A DNA stretch of 64,000 nucleotides, taken from positions 26,227-90,226 of the forward strand of contig JADHWK010000003.1 in assembly GCA_016783505.1 (NCBI GenBank), written 5' to 3'. The notes beneath the pieces are model-generated. The model did no database searches. It had not been told where the DNA came from and saw only the letters and a program-made list of their open reading frames with translations. Both the position numbers and the translations under genes were made by a program. The DNA comes from Candidatus Zhuqueibacterota bacterium. GTDB lineage: Bacteria > BS750m-G25. Shown here piece after piece: positions 40,737-48,495 of the stretch (position 1 is its first letter; the number at the start of each line of letters is the position of its first letter).

Positions 40737-41505
40737 CTATTTTAATTTCTCTATTAATTCATGTAACTTTTCAACCACTGGTACATCATATGGACTATCT
40801 GTTGCTTTGGCTAAACCAATTTTTGTTGCACTCCATGGACCTAGATATGTTCCTTGAGCATAGAAACCACCTAACATAGATTGACAATTATCCGATACTG
40901 TACCCTCAAAATAAGAGCTATATGGTCCAACTAAGAAATTAATTGTAATTGAATTACCATAAATATAACTGCCACTACCGATATTTTGATATCCTGAGCC
41001 ATCTGACATTTCCCAAGTACCTGTCAAAGTGGTCCCATTTTGAGTCAATTGTGTGTACGCAGTAAAAGGGGTACCGTTAATTGAAAAATCGTTCCGCCAT
41101 CTTCCAGTGACTGTTTTTTCTTTCTCAGCTTTTACATTAACGGTAGCATTACCCCCATTGGAGGTAATATCTATTTCACCAGTGTTATTACCTATAATCA
41201 ATGAAGTTCTGTCAATTGTTACGGTAATATAGTCCTTTCCCCCATCACTCTCACCAGAAGTTGGGTTTGAAGAAATCCAGCTATCATTAGTTGCGATATC
41301 GTATTCAAGGGTTTTTATACCAGATTTAAAAATACCATCATCATCACCAACATTTTGAACGGTAAATTCTTTTTGAGTTGCTTCAGTTCCAAAGTCTAAC
41401 TCATTTGGCTCTACTTTTAGTTCAGGATCTCCTTCGCTACAGCCAAACATGAATAATAGTGTAAGTCCTAAGAAGTGTTGATAGGTAATACATTTTTCTT
41501 ATCAT
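40737..41505 (-). pseudogene. Lipoprotein with BACON/viral-A-type domain, frameshifted in the signal peptide
   Basis: The mature part (from the ATG at 41450, MFGCSEGDPELKVEPNELDFG) is a 237-residue protein with an Ig-like BACON-type repeat (LDFGTEATQKEFTVQNVG...SWISSNPTSG) and a beta-rich C-terminal domain. The true start is probably the ATG at 41505, behind an AGGAGG site: MIRKMYYLSTLL in one frame, then GLTLLFMFGC in the frame of the body. One extra base near 41469 breaks the lipoprotein signal. It may be a recent pseudogene, a sequencing error, or initiation at 41450 without export. It stands alone, next to a palindromic repeat array. Confidence 0.7.
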
Positions 41506-41579
41506 CTTAACCTCCTCCTGTTTTATAATTAATTTCTACGGCTAGCATAATATTATACTGTAAAACTTCACCATAAAAA

Positions 41580-41706
41580 GTGTCTATTATTAGGAACAAG
41601 TTTCCATTATTAGGCATTGTTCCTATTATTAGGAACTTTTAAGTGTCTAATATTAGACACTTTTTTATGGCGGCGCTCTTTTAAATAGGTTCCTATTATT
41701 AGCCAC
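41580..41706. repeat. Array of five 18-bp near-palindromes (GTNYCTATTATTAGGNAC)
   Basis: Five units occur at 41580-41597, 41600-41617, 41619-41636, 41643-41660 and 41689-41706. All share CTATTATTAG-like cores and GT...AC ends. The fourth, GTGTCTAATATTAGACAC, is a perfect palindrome followed by TTTTTT. They lie upstream of the frameshifted lipoprotein gene. Confidence 0.75.
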
Positions 41707-41847
41707 TTTTCTCTTCCTTTCTAATTATCCTATCTTCTAATCCTAAAGCCAATACTTCTTTATAGGGTAGTGTCTATACTTAGAGCCAGGATATATATCC
41801 TGGCCAAACCACAACCGAATAAACAACCCCCTTAAAAAAAATCGGCC

Positions 41848-42693
41848 TTAATCCCTGGGAATGGTTAAAATTTGTTCCGGGTAGATGATGTTCGGATCCC
41901 AGATCTGATTACGATTGGCCTCATAGATCTGAGTCCATTTGAAGGGATCGCCATATACTCCAGCATAACCGGCGATTTTGGCCAGCCATTCGTTCCTTAC
42001 CACCAAATGCTCGTTAGCCGCCAGTTCCCGGGGGATCAGCAGCCTCTGATCGGGATAGATTAAGTCGGGATCTTTAATCTGATCACGGTTCGCGCTGAAG
42101 ATACGTGGCCATTTATAGGGGTCATTGTATATATGTTGCTTCCCGGATATCCTCCACAAGCAATCCCCCCTGATGACCATATAATACTCATTACGGGATT
42201 GGGGCGCTTTAACTTTCATCTGGTGGAGCAGGTCAGCAGTCAGGTCTAGCTCTTCGCCGAATTCGGTTAGCAACGAACGCTTATCCTTTTTCAGTTCGCC
42301 GAGGCGTTTTCTCAGCCCATCAACTTCATCTTGCCTGGTCAATAGCTCCTCGGGGGAAAGGGCCCGCAGCCCCTCAACCTGCTCCCCCAAATCAGCCAAA
42401 TCCTCGGAATATCCCTTCAGGCCATCCTCATCCGCCCCCAATAGTATGTAAATTTCGTTCCAAACGGCGGCGATTTCGTGCTCGATCGTCTCAACCTCGT
42501 TTTTAAGGGCGAGAATCTTTTTCTGCTCTTCAGCCATCAACGCCCTGGCACTGGCCTCTCGCTCCTGCCATTCTTTCAACTGTCTGGTATATTCTTCCAG
42601 CTTTATTTTTCTATCCTGAGCCAGACCCACTGAAGAAAAAACAATAAGACCGAGGATTAATAAAAGAAAATATGTTTTAAATATTTTCTTCAT
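41848..42693 (-). CDS. LysM-domain coiled-coil envelope protein
   Basis: The product (281 residues from 42693) has a signal peptide (TYFLLLILGLIVFSSVGLAQ), a long coiled coil (residues about 24-150 with many Glu/Leu/Lys heptads) and two C-terminal LysM-like units. The units read YYMVIRGDCLWRISGKQHIYNDP, YKWPRIFSANRDQIKDPDLIYPDQRLLIP and the related HLVVRNEWLAKIAGYAGVYGDP...NPNIIYPEQILTIP. They should bind peptidoglycan. The ATG at 42693 with GGGAG upstream is preferred over one 18 codons earlier. It follows a small Lpp-like lipoprotein gene by 71 bases. Confidence 0.85.
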   Translation of the reverse strand: MKKIFKTYFLLLILGLIVFSSVGLAQDRKIKLEEYTRQLKEWQEREASARALMAEEQKKILALKNEVETIEHEIAAVWNEIYILLGADEDGLKGYSEDLADLGEQVEGLRALSPEELLTRQDEVDGLRKRLGELKKDKRSLLTEFGEELDLTADLLHQMKVKAPQSRNEYYMVIRGDCLWRISGKQHIYNDPYKWPRIFSANRDQIKDPDLIYPDQRLLIPRELAANEHLVVRNEWLAKIAGYAGVYGDPFKWTQIYEANRNQIWDPNIIYPEQILTIPRD

Positions 42694-42764
42694 CCTAAGC
42701 TCCCAAGATATAACCCCCCCCTTAGCACGAATCGGTTCAATGATCAAATTTAATCGCTCTAATA

Positions 42765-43046
42765 CTATTCCGATGAACTTTCTTCTAAATTCCGCTTAAG
42801 ACCATCCCCTTTAGCATGCAACTGGACAAGCTCAGCTTTCTTCTGGGCCAATGTCCTTTCAAGACCCTTCCGCTCCTTCCGCAACTTTTCCAGACTCTTT
42901 TCAGCAGAAAGGGCTGCCGCCTTGGTCTCATCCAATTGCTTCAATTGATCGGGATTGGCGTATTTGGTACAGCCCACCAGCGAAAACTGAAGGCAGAAGA
43001 GTACAACAATAAAAAAAACTACGAAATATAAAATACGTTTTTTCAT
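42765..43046 (-). CDS. Small coiled-coil lipoprotein (Lpp-like)
   Basis: The 93-residue protein has a lipoprotein signal (ILYFVVFFIVVLFCLQFSLVGC, Cys at 26) and a single coiled coil of about 60 residues (EKSLEKLRKERKGLERTLAQ...). It resembles Braun-lipoprotein-type spacers, but ends EESSSE without the C-terminal Lys. A TTGACA-17-TATATT promoter overlaps the aspS stop codon 32-60 bases upstream. Together with the LysM protein it probably links or spaces the outer membrane and the cell wall. Confidence 0.75.
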   Translation of the reverse strand: MKKRILYFVVFFIVVLFCLQFSLVGCTKYANPDQLKQLDETKAAALSAEKSLEKLRKERKGLERTLAQKKAELVQLHAKGDGLKRNLEESSSE

Positions 43047-43077
43047 TGTTTTATATCCTTTCGACTTTACCTATGTT

Positions 43078-43106
43078 AATATAATAAAATAAAAAACTTT
43101 TGTCAA
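43078..43106 (-). promoter_or_regulatory. Promoter of the lipoprotein-LysM operon
   Basis: TTGACA (43106-43101), 17 bp, TATATT (43083-43078) on minus; the -35 overlaps the aspS stop codon. Confidence 0.85.
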
Positions 43107-44881
43107 GTAATATTTTTCTTTTTTATCGTCAATCCCAAATCTTTAAGCTGCGCCGGCGATACCCGATCCGGGGCTTCATCCATTAGGGAGAGGGCAGCGG
43201 TGGTTTTTGGAAAGGCGATGACTTCCCGAATGGATGTCTTACCCGCCATGATCATAGCCAGCCGGTCAAATCCGAAGGCGATGCCCCCATGGGGCGGGGC
43301 TCCGTACTGCAGGGCATCTAATAAAAACCCAAACTTGGATTTAGCTTCCCCTTGGGGAATACCCAGCACCCTGAAGATCTTCTCCTGGATCTTTCGATCG
43401 TGGAGACGAATGCTTCCCCCAGCGATCTCCTGTCCGTTCAACACTAAATCGTAGGCCCGGGCCCTAACCTCTCCGGGTGATGTCCCCAACTTATGAATGT
43501 CCTCCTCAACAGGTGCTGTGAAGGGGTGATGCACAGGAACAAATTTCTTTGCGCCATTATCATATGTCAGTAAAGGATAGTCAATGATCCAGGCTAATAT
43601 AAATTTCGTCGGATCAATAAGGTTTAGGTGCTGGGCTAATCTTAAACGCAGCCCGCCGGCAGCCGAAAATAGCCCCTCACCTTCACCAGCCAGAACTAAA
43701 ATTAAATCCCCAATCTTGCCTTGAAACCGCTCTATAATTTTGGTAATTCCTCCATCGCCGATGTGCTTTTTAATCGGTGATGTAACCCCTTCCCGGGTTA
43801 TCCGAACAGGAATCAATCCCCCTATTCCCCCCTCTTTGACTATTTCCTCCCACCTTTCCACCTGTTTTCTGGAAGCCCCAGCCCCCCCATCCACCCTCAA
43901 CCCACACACCTCCCCCCCGCCAGCAACGATCCGTCGGAAGATCTCAAAGCTCTTCCAACAGTCCAGATCAGTTAGGGCACGAATTTCCATTCCGAACCTC
44001 AAATCCGGTTTGTCGGTTCCGTAGGTTAAGAGTGATTCTCGATAAGGCAGCCGCCGGAAGGGCCTCTCTATCTCTATATTTAAAACCTCACGGAACACCC
44101 TTTCTATGTAGCGTTCAATGAGGTCAAAGATATCCTCTTCATCTACAAAGGACATCTCCACATCAAGTTGGGTAAATTCCGGTTGGCGGTCGGCCCGCAG
44201 GTCCTCGTCCCGAAAACATTTCACAATCTGGAAATATTTTTCAAACCCCGCCACCATCAACAGTTGTTTATAAAGCTGGGGGGACTGGGGGAGGGCGTAG
44301 AAGCGCCCCCGATGGACCCGGCTAGGCACGAGATAATCCCGGGCCCCCTCCGGGGTGCTCTTCATCAGAAAAGGGGTTTCGATCTCTAAAAATCCCTTTT
44401 CGTCGAAAAACCTTCGGGTTGATTGATAAAGCCGGTGGCGAAGACGAAAAATCCGTTGCATTTCAGGACGTCTCAGGTCTAAATACCGATATTTCAAACG
44501 TAGCTCCTCGGTGGCTTTGACCCCATCTTCTATTACGAAGGGAGGTGTTTTTGCCTTACTGATGACGTATAGGTCGTCGGCGATCACCTCAATCTCGCCG
44601 GTAGCCATTTGGGGATTGGCCATCCCCCCAGGCCGGGGTTGAACGGACCCCACCACGGCGATCACATCCTCGCCCCCCAAGCCCTTAGCTCGCCGGGAAA
44701 GCTCCCCATCTTTTTCCGGATTGAAGACCACCTGGGTTATCCCCTCCCGGTCACGAAGGTCAACAAAGATCACCCCACCCAGGTCCCGTATTCGGTGGAC
44801 CCAGCCCATCAGCGTAACCCTTCTGCCCTCGTCCTTCATCCCCAAAGCCCCACAGCTATGGGTCTTTTTATAATTCTTCAT
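43103..44881 (-). CDS. aspS: Aspartyl-tRNA synthetase (bacterial type)
   Basis: The 592-residue class II synthetase has the N-terminal OB-fold anticodon-binding domain (GWVHRIRDLGGVIFVDLRDREG), motif 2 FRDEDLRADRQPEFTQLD, the bacterial GAD insertion (residues about 290-420), and motif 3 GGIAFGFDRLAMIMAG. The length fits the bacterial form, which charges tRNA-Asp (or both tRNA-Asp and tRNA-Asn in organisms lacking AsnRS). The window has only tRNA-Asn and no gatCAB, so that question is open. The downstream gene's promoter overlaps its stop. Confidence 0.97.
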   Translation of the reverse strand: MKNYKKTHSCGALGMKDEGRRVTLMGWVHRIRDLGGVIFVDLRDREGITQVVFNPEKDGELSRRAKGLGGEDVIAVVGSVQPRPGGMANPQMATGEIEVIADDLYVISKAKTPPFVIEDGVKATEELRLKYRYLDLRRPEMQRIFRLRHRLYQSTRRFFDEKGFLEIETPFLMKSTPEGARDYLVPSRVHRGRFYALPQSPQLYKQLLMVAGFEKYFQIVKCFRDEDLRADRQPEFTQLDVEMSFVDEEDIFDLIERYIERVFREVLNIEIERPFRRLPYRESLLTYGTDKPDLRFGMEIRALTDLDCWKSFEIFRRIVAGGGEVCGLRVDGGAGASRKQVERWEEIVKEGGIGGLIPVRITREGVTSPIKKHIGDGGITKIIERFQGKIGDLILVLAGEGEGLFSAAGGLRLRLAQHLNLIDPTKFILAWIIDYPLLTYDNGAKKFVPVHHPFTAPVEEDIHKLGTSPGEVRARAYDLVLNGQEIAGGSIRLHDRKIQEKIFRVLGIPQGEAKSKFGFLLDALQYGAPPHGGIAFGFDRLAMIMAGKTSIREVIAFPKTTAALSLMDEAPDRVSPAQLKDLGLTIKKKNIT

Positions 44882-44917
44882 CCTCGCCCTTAAACTCTAA
44901 AATCCGGCGGCAGCACC

Positions 44918-44942
44918 AAAAAAAGCCCCTGTCAAAGTGAAC
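44918..44942. repeat. Direct repeat flanking the plus-strand segment, copy 1
   Basis: The 24-nt sequence with GCCCCTGTCAAAGTGAAC preceded by A-tracts is identical at 46926-46949. The two copies bracket the csp/Spy-like plus-strand region. Confidence 0.6.
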
Positions 44943-45180
44943 AGTGTAGTTTATAGCTGAATTTTGGGGTTTGTGCCAAATTTGTGATAGCTTAATTTTA
45001 ATTCTGAACCATTTATTCTAAATATACAACACATGGAAGTTAAAATCAAGTTAATTATCAAAATTGAACTTTCTCCAATATCGGTATTTAACCGACAAAA
45101 AAGATCTGTATTTTAAAAGATTAAGTCTTAAAACCTAGTGATGGGTAGTTTAGCTTTTAATTTCATTAACAAAATTATCC

Positions 45181-45209
45181 TTGACTTTTAGTAAAAAAAG
45201 AAGTATATT
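45181..45209 (+). promoter_or_regulatory. csp promoter (TTGACT-17-TATATT)
   Basis: TTGACT at 45181-45186 and TATATT at 45204-45209 are 17 bp apart. The predicted leader to the start codon is about 117 nt. Confidence 0.85.
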
Positions 45210-45252
45210 AAAACAATTGTTAAAAGTAGCTAAAACATCGACGGATTAATAG

Positions 45253-45295
45253 ACGGGCGATGGTTAGTTGGCTCAATCATCGCCTGTTCTTTTTT
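45253..45295 (+). terminator. Intrinsic terminator inside the csp leader (attenuator)
   Basis: The stem ACGGGCGATGGTT/AATCATCGCCTGT (13 pairs including G-T) has a 9-nt loop and is followed by TCTTTTTT. It lies between the csp promoter and the csp start codon (45333), so any transcript must read through it. Confidence 0.75.
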
Positions 45296-45332
45296 CTGGG
45301 CGAAATCTTGTATGAAAGGAGGTGAAAGATAG

Positions 45333-45533
45333 ATGGTTGCTGGACGTGTAAAATGGTTCAATGAGCGCAAAGGTTATGGGTTTATTGAACAGGAGTCTGG
45401 AGATGATGTCTTTGTCCACCATTCTGCCATTCTGGGTGAGGGTTTTAAAACCCTCCAAGAGGGTCAGGAGGTCGAATTCGAGATCATTGAAGACTCAAGA
45501 GGTCCGAAGGCGGAAAAGGTGGTGAAGTTATAA
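45333..45533 (+). CDS. csp: Cold-shock domain protein (Csp family)
   Basis: The 66-residue protein is a single cold-shock OB-fold: [30 protein letters not shown], carrying the RNP1-like KGYGFI and RNP2-like VFVHH nucleic-acid-binding motifs. It is an RNA chaperone or antiterminator. An AAGGAGGTG ribosome binding site precedes the ATG. The promoter is consensus, and an intrinsic terminator stands in its leader, so antitermination or temperature-sensitive attenuation is plausible. It is one of only two plus-strand genes. Confidence 0.97.
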   Translation: MVAGRVKWFNERKGYGFIEQESGDDVFVHHSAILGEGFKTLQEGQEVEFEIIEDSRGPKAEKVVKL

Positions 45534-45553
45534 ATCCAGCTTTTCGAGTAAGG

Positions 45554-45607
45554 CGGGCCTCTTTGTCAGATTGGTATTACAAACTGGCATTAGAGGCCCG
45601 TTTTTTT
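45554..45607 (+). terminator. Terminator of csp
   Basis: A perfect 9-bp stem CGGGCCTCT/AGAGGCCCG with a long loop, followed by TTTTTTT. Confidence 0.9.
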
Positions 45608-45643
45608 ATCCAGGATTTCATCATAAATTGAGATATTTAAGAC

Positions 45644-45672
45644 TTGACTTTTTCCGATGAAAGACTTAAATT
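45644..45672 (+). promoter_or_regulatory. Promoter of the Spy-like gene, with overlapping palindrome
   Basis: TTGACT (45644-45649), 17 bp, TAAATT (45667-45672). The inverted repeat TTTTTCCGATGA/TCATCGAAAAA (45649-45685) overlaps the -10 and could be an operator. Confidence 0.6.
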
Positions 45673-45884
45673 GTCATCGAAAAAAGACAATATGTTCCTG
45701 AGTGTTATATTACCACCCGCAGTAAATGAATTTGTTAGACATAATGGGTCAACCTTATTTACTTAAGCGGGAACTTTTAAGATGGAAATGAGTTTTAATA
45801 AATGACAATCTTAATTTTTAGAGTTTGAATTGATTTTTTCAATTTAATTGATAAGAATATAAAAGTGAAAGGAGGTGAAAAAGG

Positions 45885-46448
45885 ATGAAACGCATCACAT
45901 TTGCTCTGGGAGTTATGGCTTCGACCCTTTTACTGACCTATGGCATGGCTCTTGCACAGCAGGTGCAGCATCATGGTGAAGAAGCTGAGAAACTTATTGT
46001 GAAAATCATCCGGGATGTCGAGATGTGTAAACCCATGATGTGTGATCCTGTCTGCAAGGGACTACATCAGTTTGACTGTCTTGGTTTCTACGAAGAATAC
46101 GCCGAGGAGTTGGGACTTTCCGACAAGCAAGTGAATAACCTGAAGGCCATCTGGTCAAAATACAAAAAGGGTGTCATTCGAAAGAAAGCCGACATCAAAA
46201 TCGCCGAAATCGAATTGAGTGAGATTCTGGGACAAGATACCATTGATTTCAGCAAAGCCAAGGCTAAAATTACTAAGATTGGCTCCATGAAACAGAACAT
46301 CCGTCTTGATCATCTGAGCACTATCGAAAAAGGACAGAAGGTTTTGACAGCGGAGCAATTAACCAAGTTCAGGACCTTAAAAAAGAAGTGTTGCCAGGGG
46401 ATGATGGAGCCAGGGATGAGAAAGTTCCTAATGAAGAAGTGCAAATAG
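45885..46448 (+). CDS. Spy/CpxP-like periplasmic protein, Cys/Met-rich
   Basis: The 187-residue protein has a signal peptide (residues 1-25, ending MALAQQ). A helical Spy/CpxP/heavy-metal-sensing fold follows, recognised from EEYAEELGLSDKQVNNLKAIWSKYKK, the repeating KKADIKIAEIELSEIL and the LTAEQLTKFRTLKKK tail. It is unusually rich in Cys and Met (CKPMMCDPVCKG, CLG, KKCCQGMMEPGMRKFLMKKCK), suggesting metal or thiol chemistry beyond simple chaperoning. An AGGAGGTG site precedes the ATG. It is transcribed on plus, separately from csp, and ended by a hairpin at 46633-46670. Confidence 0.82.
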   Translation: MKRITFALGVMASTLLLTYGMALAQQVQHHGEEAEKLIVKIIRDVEMCKPMMCDPVCKGLHQFDCLGFYEEYAEELGLSDKQVNNLKAIWSKYKKGVIRKKADIKIAEIELSEILGQDTIDFSKAKAKITKIGSMKQNIRLDHLSTIEKGQKVLTAEQLTKFRTLKKKCCQGMMEPGMRKFLMKKCK

Positions 46449-46632
46449 CCAGAGCGCAAATTGCTTCTATTGCAAACTTCTTAATCGCCCAGACATTGAC
46501 CCAGGAGAGCGATTTTCAGGACAGGGTTTGATTTCATGCCCTCAGTGCTCTCAGAAAGTTAACAAAAGTTCTTTTTATGTCGAAAGACTAAGTCTTAAAA
46601 TTTGACAATAAGTAACTTAGCCTTGTTCTCAT

Positions 46633-46670
46633 TAAAAAAGGCCTATTCATTCATATTGAGTAGGCCTTTT
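46633..46670 (+). terminator. Terminator of the Spy-like gene
   Basis: AAAAGGCCTATTCA/TGAGTAGGCCTTTT is a stem with a short loop, flanked by T/A runs, so it may act both ways. It lies about 185 bases after the stop codon. Confidence 0.75.
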
Positions 46671-47090
46671 GTTCTTCCATTAGTATCTGAATGTCCCTTA
46701 TTACTACTTGGATTAGATAAAATCAGGAATTACCGTATTAAAGCATTGACTTTTACAGAATAAATGATTTGAAATAAAAACTGAAGGATTGGTATTCTCT
46801 ACGAACTTTGGGATATTTAAGTTTATGCCATTTTTGTGCCATTTTAAGGTAAAAACATTAGAAAAATTTCCCCAAATGTAACGGTGTTAGACACTATTTT
46901 AGCTACAAATTCATATCTAAGATATAAAAAAGCCCCTGTCAAAGTGAACGGAGGCTCTGATTTTAATTTATGATTTAGCCACCCCCCCCCGAAAAATCCG
47001 ACCGGGATAGGGATGGCAAACTGAAACTACAGGTAAATGTTAAGTTGGTAAGGTACAAATTTGGATTTCTTTTTCCCGGTTATCGCCGGG
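46671..47090. other. Intergenic region with repeat and terminator
   Basis: No gene is recognised. The second copy of the 24-nt direct repeat (46926-46949) is part of a minus-strand terminator: AGCCTC pairs with GGGGCT and is followed on minus by TTTTTT. It probably ends the bactofilin transcript. Confidence 0.55.
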
Positions 47091-47516
47091 TTATTCTGGG
47101 GATAGACCGGCTTTCGCAACCCCCTCTTTCTTCTTACCCTCTTCCCTGGTCAACGTTCCATCTTCCATTTTACAATTGCCCTCGAACACTGCTCCTTCGT
47201 CAATGATCAGCTTTCGGGTGCAAAGGTCCCCTGATAGGCGGGCTTGATTTTCCAGAATAATTCTTCCGGTTGAACTTAGATTACCAATTACCCGCCCCCC
47301 CAGGATGATTTCCTTGGCTTGGATATCCCCCTCCACCAGTCCGTCAGCACCGATTGTCACCGTCTCCGTTGAGATGACCCCTCCCTTTATCTGACCGTCA
47401 ATCCGAAGGCTGTTTTTAACCTTGATATTGCCCTCAATGGTGCTTTCCTTGCCTATGATGGTGTTCAGTTCACCCTGCCGATTGTTATCTTCACTGTTTG
47501 ACTTTTTGCCGATCAT
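47091..47516 (-). CDS. Bactofilin (polymer-forming cytoskeletal protein)
   Basis: The 141-residue protein is a bactofilin beta-helix: TIIGKESTIEGNIKVKNSLRIDGQIKGGV, ISTETVTIGADGLVEGDIQA and IILGGRVIGNLSSTGRIILE show the regular right-handed parallel strand ladder. It self-assembles into membrane-associated filaments that position cell-wall enzymes. It starts 15 bases after the M23 peptidase stop codon, the common pairing of bactofilin with an LmdC/CcmA-type M23 peptidase. Confidence 0.93.
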   Translation of the reverse strand: MIGKKSNSEDNNRQGELNTIIGKESTIEGNIKVKNSLRIDGQIKGGVISTETVTIGADGLVEGDIQAKEIILGGRVIGNLSSTGRIILENQARLSGDLCTRKLIIDEGAVFEGNCKMEDGTLTREEGKKKEGVAKAGLSPE

Positions 47517-47531
47517 GGCTCAATCCTTCGG

Positions 47532-48383
47532 TTAGAGATTTATGAGCATCTCCCGGGGATCCACGGGCGCACTGTTCTTCCATATCTCAAAATGCAGATG
47601 GGGGGCGCTGCTCTGTCCCGAACTTCCAAGAAGGGCGATGGGCTGACCCTGTTTGACGATCTCCTGGGGATGGCAGAGGAGGGTTTGATTGTGCCCGTAG
47701 AAGGAGAAATAGCCGAAGTCATGGGCGATGATGACCAGATAGCCATACCGCAATGTCCATTCGGCGAACACCACCAGACCATCGCCAGCCGCTGAGACCA
47801 CCGAACCCTTTTTAGCGGCGATGTCAATGCCAACATGGCTTTTAACCCTGAGAAAGGGACTCCGCTTAAATGGCTGGGACAAAAACCCTTCCACTGGCAA
47901 TAGAGTGGGCATCCCCCGGGCGGAACCCACATACCGGTCCTCCACCTGGGTCAAAAAAATAGGGCTCCCATCGGCCTTTTCGACATCATCTGAACGTTCC
48001 TCCGGTAACGACTCGGGGCGTGGTCTCTCCTGAACGGGAACCTGCATGGCACTTAATTCGACCCCGGATAGGTCAAGATGGCCGGCCAACATCTCCCGTA
48101 TCTTCCGATCATATTTCTTGATGCTGGCTAAGTCCCTGGCGATTTTATAAATTTTTTTATTGTCCGCGACTAATTGTACATTCTCTTTTTTCAAATCCTT
48201 GTAATCCAGGGCTACCTGGGCTACCTTCCAGAAGGCTACCACCAGGAAAGCAACCAGCAGCAAAAAAAGGATAGCCAGGCTGAAGAATAACTTAAGCGCT
48301 GACCTTCTGATCTTAAAACTTCGGTTTTTCCGCCCCGCTCCCGGCACAACTAAAATAGAAATTTTTTCGCCGCGTTTTTTCAT
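47532..48383 (-). CDS. M23-family peptidase with N-terminal membrane anchor
   Basis: The 283-residue protein has a cytoplasmic basic N-terminus, one TM (about residues 30-52, LFFSLAILFLLLVAFLVVAF), a periplasmic coiled-coil linker and a LytM/M23 zinc endopeptidase domain. Metal ligands are visible in SHVGIDIAAKKG (HxxxD) and APHLHFEIW (HLH). It should cut peptide cross-links in peptidoglycan to shape the cell, guided by the bactofilin encoded next. The start is 112 bases downstream of the selenoprotein stop codon. Confidence 0.92.
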   Translation of the reverse strand: MKKRGEKISILVVPGAGRKNRSFKIRRSALKLFFSLAILFLLLVAFLVVAFWKVAQVALDYKDLKKENVQLVADNKKIYKIARDLASIKKYDRKIREMLAGHLDLSGVELSAMQVPVQERPRPESLPEERSDDVEKADGSPIFLTQVEDRYVGSARGMPTLLPVEGFLSQPFKRSPFLRVKSHVGIDIAAKKGSVVSAAGDGLVVFAEWTLRYGYLVIIAHDFGYFSFYGHNQTLLCHPQEIVKQGQPIALLGSSGQSSAPHLHFEIWKNSAPVDPREMLINL

Positions 48384-48495
48384 TCACAATCTTCAACTAA
48401 AACAATTAAAGTTAACAAATATTTTTAAAAAAGTCAATATATTTTAATGTCTTAGGCTGGAGCAGATTATTTTCACCCGTTAGCTCTAGGGGAAG

